Positions 21,208-23,022 of a stretch of DNA of 23,022 nt are shown piece after piece. Below the pieces are notes generated by a model. It was not told the origin of the DNA. It saw only the letters and a program-made list of their open reading frames with translations, and made no database searches. This stretch comes from Clostridiales bacterium (GTDB taxonomy: Bacteria; Bacillota; Clostridia; Christensenellales; CAG-138): NCBI GenBank assembly GCA_031270585.1, contig JAISXK010000028.1, positions 1-23,022 on the forward strand, read 5' to 3'. A program made the translations under genes and the position numbers. Every line of letters starts with the position of its first letter. Within the stretch, counting starts at the first letter, position 1.

Positions 21208-22929
21208 GTGTTGGATTTGAAACTTACAATATCTAAATCCAAGAATTCAACTTCGCTGTACGTTGCGAAATCATTTTATGAGAATGGAACGAGAACATCC
21301 AAAATCGTAGAAAAATTAGGTACAGTTGAAGATATAAAGAAAAAGTTAAACGGTGAAGATCCCATAGAATGGGCAAAGAGATACATTGAAGAGCTGAACC
21401 GGAAGGAAAAAGAGGAAAAGCGTGATGTGCTTGTCAAATATTCACCGTCCAAGGTAATCCCAAAAGACGAACAGCATTTCTACAATGGTGGATACCTGTT
21501 CCTTCAGCGGATATACCATGAGTTACAGCTCGACAAAATCTGCGACATGATATCCAGGAAACACAAATTCACATTCGACCTCAATTCGATACTTTCAAGG
21601 CTGCTCTACGCCAGAATCATCTACCCATCCTCCAAGCTCGCTACATTCCAGCTTGCCACAAACTTCATTGAGCAACCCAACTGTGAACTACATCATATAT
21701 ACAGGGCACTTGAAGTCATCGCCAAAGAGACAGATTACATACAATCGTCACTTTACAGCAACAGCCTGAAAATCTCCAAGCGCAACACGGGTGTTCTTTT
21801 CTACGACTGCACAAATTATTTCTTTGAAATTGAGCAAGAGAACGGGCTGAAACAGTATGGAGTCTGCAAACAGCACCAGCCGAGCCCAATCGTACAGATG
21901 GGGCTGTTCATAGACGGCGACGGTGTCCCACTCGCATTCAGCATCAGCAAAGGGAACACCAACGAACAGCTGACATTGAAGCCTCTGGAGGAGAAAATTC
22001 TCTCCGACTTCAACCTTTCCAAGTTCATCGTATGCACAGACGCCGGGCTCGCCTCGACCAGCAACAGGAAGTTCAACGACAAAAATGACCGGGCATTCAT
22101 CACGACACAGTCCATAAAGAAACTGAAAGCCCACTTAAAGGAATGGGCACTTGCCCCGGAGGGGTGGATCTTCTCCCATGGTGGTGAGACTCATGACATC
22201 ACCGGACTTGACGAGGAAAAGGACAAGGAGAAGGTGTTCTATAAAGAGCGTTGGATCAAAGAGGATGGGCTGGAGCAGAAGCTGGTGGTGACATTCTCTC
22301 TCAAATACAGGAACTACCAGCGGAAGATTCGCAGCTCGCAGGTTGAACGTGCTTTGCAAACAATCACCACCAACCCTTCAAGATTGAAAAAGAACAACCA
22401 GAACGACTACAAGAGGTTCATACAAAAGGTGAATTACACCCCGGACGGCCAGGTCGCAGAGAAAGTGTCGTATGGCATCGATGAAGACCTCATTGTCGCC
22501 GAGGAAGCCTATGACGGCTTTTATGCGGTCTGCACAAACCTCGAGGATGATGCTGCCGAAATAATCAAAATCAACAGGAGGCGGTGGGAAATTGAAGAAT
22601 GCTTCCGGATCATGAAAAGCGAATTCAAGGCAAGGCCCGTCTACCTCAGTCGCGATGACAGAATTGAGGCTCATTTCACAACCTGCTTCATATCTCTGAT
22701 TATTTACAGGCTTCTTGAAAAGAGGCTCGGGGAGAAATTCACCTACCATGAGATTCTCAAAGGATTGAAGAGTATGAATTTCTTGCGTATCAGAGGTGAG
22801 GGCTATATCCCTACCTATACCCGTACTGACTTGACGGATGCCTTGCATGAGTCCTTTGGGTTTCATACCGACAATCAGATTGTCACGACCCAACAGATGA
22901 AAAAAATATTCAAACTCACCAAGAAATAA
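21208..22929 (+). CDS. IS1634-family (DDE, IS4-like) transposase
   Basis: The 573-residue protein moves its own insertion sequence by cut-and-paste DDE chemistry. The N terminus (LTISKSKNSTSLYVAKSFYE, then KIVEKLGTVEDIKKKL) is the usual opening of IS1634 transposases. The DDE core appears as LFYDCTNYFFEIE (first Asp), KFIVCTDAGLAS (second Asp) and the Y-x-x-K-like INRRRWEIEECFRIMKSEF segment with the catalytic Glu. EAHFTTCFISLIIYRLLEKR ends the core. The frame is intact, so the protein may be active. GGAGGTG lies close upstream; the TTG at 21208 has only three-base spacing, and the TTG at 21214 (LKLTISKSK) is a possible alternative. It is transcribed away from the zeta-like remnant and ends in a strong terminator. 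Confidence 0.95.
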   Translation: MLDLKLTISKSKNSTSLYVAKSFYENGTRTSKIVEKLGTVEDIKKKLNGEDPIEWAKRYIEELNRKEKEEKRDVLVKYSPSKVIPKDEQHFYNGGYLFLQRIYHELQLDKICDMISRKHKFTFDLNSILSRLLYARIIYPSSKLATFQLATNFIEQPNCELHHIYRALEVIAKETDYIQSSLYSNSLKISKRNTGVLFYDCTNYFFEIEQENGLKQYGVCKQHQPSPIVQMGLFIDGDGVPLAFSISKGNTNEQLTLKPLEEKILSDFNLSKFIVCTDAGLASTSNRKFNDKNDRAFITTQSIKKLKAHLKEWALAPEGWIFSHGGETHDITGLDEEKDKEKVFYKERWIKEDGLEQKLVVTFSLKYRNYQRKIRSSQVERALQTITTNPSRLKKNNQNDYKRFIQKVNYTPDGQVAEKVSYGIDEDLIVAEEAYDGFYAVCTNLEDDAAEIIKINRRRWEIEECFRIMKSEFKARPVYLSRDDRIEAHFTTCFISLIIYRLLEKRLGEKFTYHEILKGLKSMNFLRIRGEGYIPTYTRTDLTDALHESFGFHTDNQIVTTQQMKKIFKLTKK

Positions 22930-22958
22930 AAAATATTGCTCACTTTTTCAATAACAAG

Positions 22959-23006
22959 AAAGCTTGAAATCCTCAGTATTTACAAGGATTTTCAAGCTTT
23001 TTATCT
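22959..23006 (+). terminator. Rho-independent terminator of the transposase gene
   Basis: AAAGCTTGAAATCCT (22959-22973) pairs with AGGATTTTCAAGCTTT (22985-23000), with one extra T bulged, around an 11-base loop. TTATCTTT follows the last T-run. It starts 30 bases after the transposase stop and lies inside the right end of the IS. Confidence 0.85.
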
Positions 23007-23022
23007 TTCACAACTGTCAAAA
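23004..23022 (-). repeat. Candidate right inverted repeat of the IS
   Basis: Read on the minus strand, TTTTGACAGTTGTGAAAG matches the left end at TTTGACA and TTG. The window stops here, so a few more bases of the element may be missing. Confidence 0.5.

Larger units (their letters stand above)
21073..23022 (+). mobile_element. IS1634-type insertion sequence, nearly or fully complete
   Basis: A single transposase gene lies between short imperfect inverted ends: TTTGACACTTG (21075-21085) on the left and, read inward from the right, TTTGACAGTTG (23021-23011). The distance is about 1.95 kb, in the size range of IS1634-type elements. Base composition is more AT-rich than the host genes to the left. 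The right boundary coincides with the window edge, so target-site duplications cannot be checked. The element stands next to a truncated zeta-like gene, and a causal link is likely but unproven. Confidence 0.75.

Overview
The window looks like a chromosomal segment of a GC-rich, anaerobic Bacillota of the Clostridia type. This is an inference from gene content: acetate kinase, a lipoprotein flavin reductase, SpoIID-like and LCP cell-envelope proteins, a cohesin and a dockerin, and strong GGAGG ribosome binding sites. Protein-coding density is high, no rRNA or tRNA gene was seen, and no gene-free gap exceeds about 300 bases. The last 3 kb is clearly more AT-rich and of mobile origin.

Left part (1-5.8 kb). 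The tail of a cupin-domain protein leads into an acyl-CoA synthetase and a TPR-containing family 2 glycosyltransferase (+ strand). Convergent to these lie an AraD-type ribulose-5-phosphate 4-epimerase, with a dyad over its promoter, and an LCP-family envelope enzyme (- strand).

Centre-left (6.0-9.9 kb). A two-OB-fold SSB-like protein is followed by the most striking pair in the window. The first gene encodes a secreted SpoIID/LytB-domain protein ending in a textbook dockerin with two calcium loops. The second, four bases downstream, encodes a membrane-anchored protein with an N-terminal cohesin-like domain. Together they suggest a private cohesin-dockerin couple that would tether a peptidoglycan-active enzyme to the membrane, with no cellulosome in view.

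Centre (10.0-14.0 kb, all - strand). These genes are acetate kinase, a lipoprotein FMN/FAD reductase of the fumarate-reductase-like family, and a PTPS/QueD-family enzyme fused to a zinc ribbon. The last lacks the usual catalytic cysteine. Its leader can fold into a nearly ideal H-type pseudoknot and may be a riboswitch.

Centre-right (14.2-20.0 kb). A class V aminotransferase and malic enzyme are on the + strand. On the - strand is a run of 2-oxoacid dehydrogenase E1 alpha, E1 beta, a YczE-like membrane protein and cytidine deaminase. E1 alpha carries a seven-copy His-Ala-Ala tandem repeat near its N terminus. With acetate kinase, these genes would cover pyruvate, malate and acetyl-unit metabolism.

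Right end (20.07-23.02 kb). A gene fragment with zeta-toxin similarity has lost its ATP-binding N terminus and appears scrambled at both ends. It is followed by an almost complete IS1634-type insertion sequence with its own terminator.

All family assignments come from reading motifs by eye; no database search was possible.
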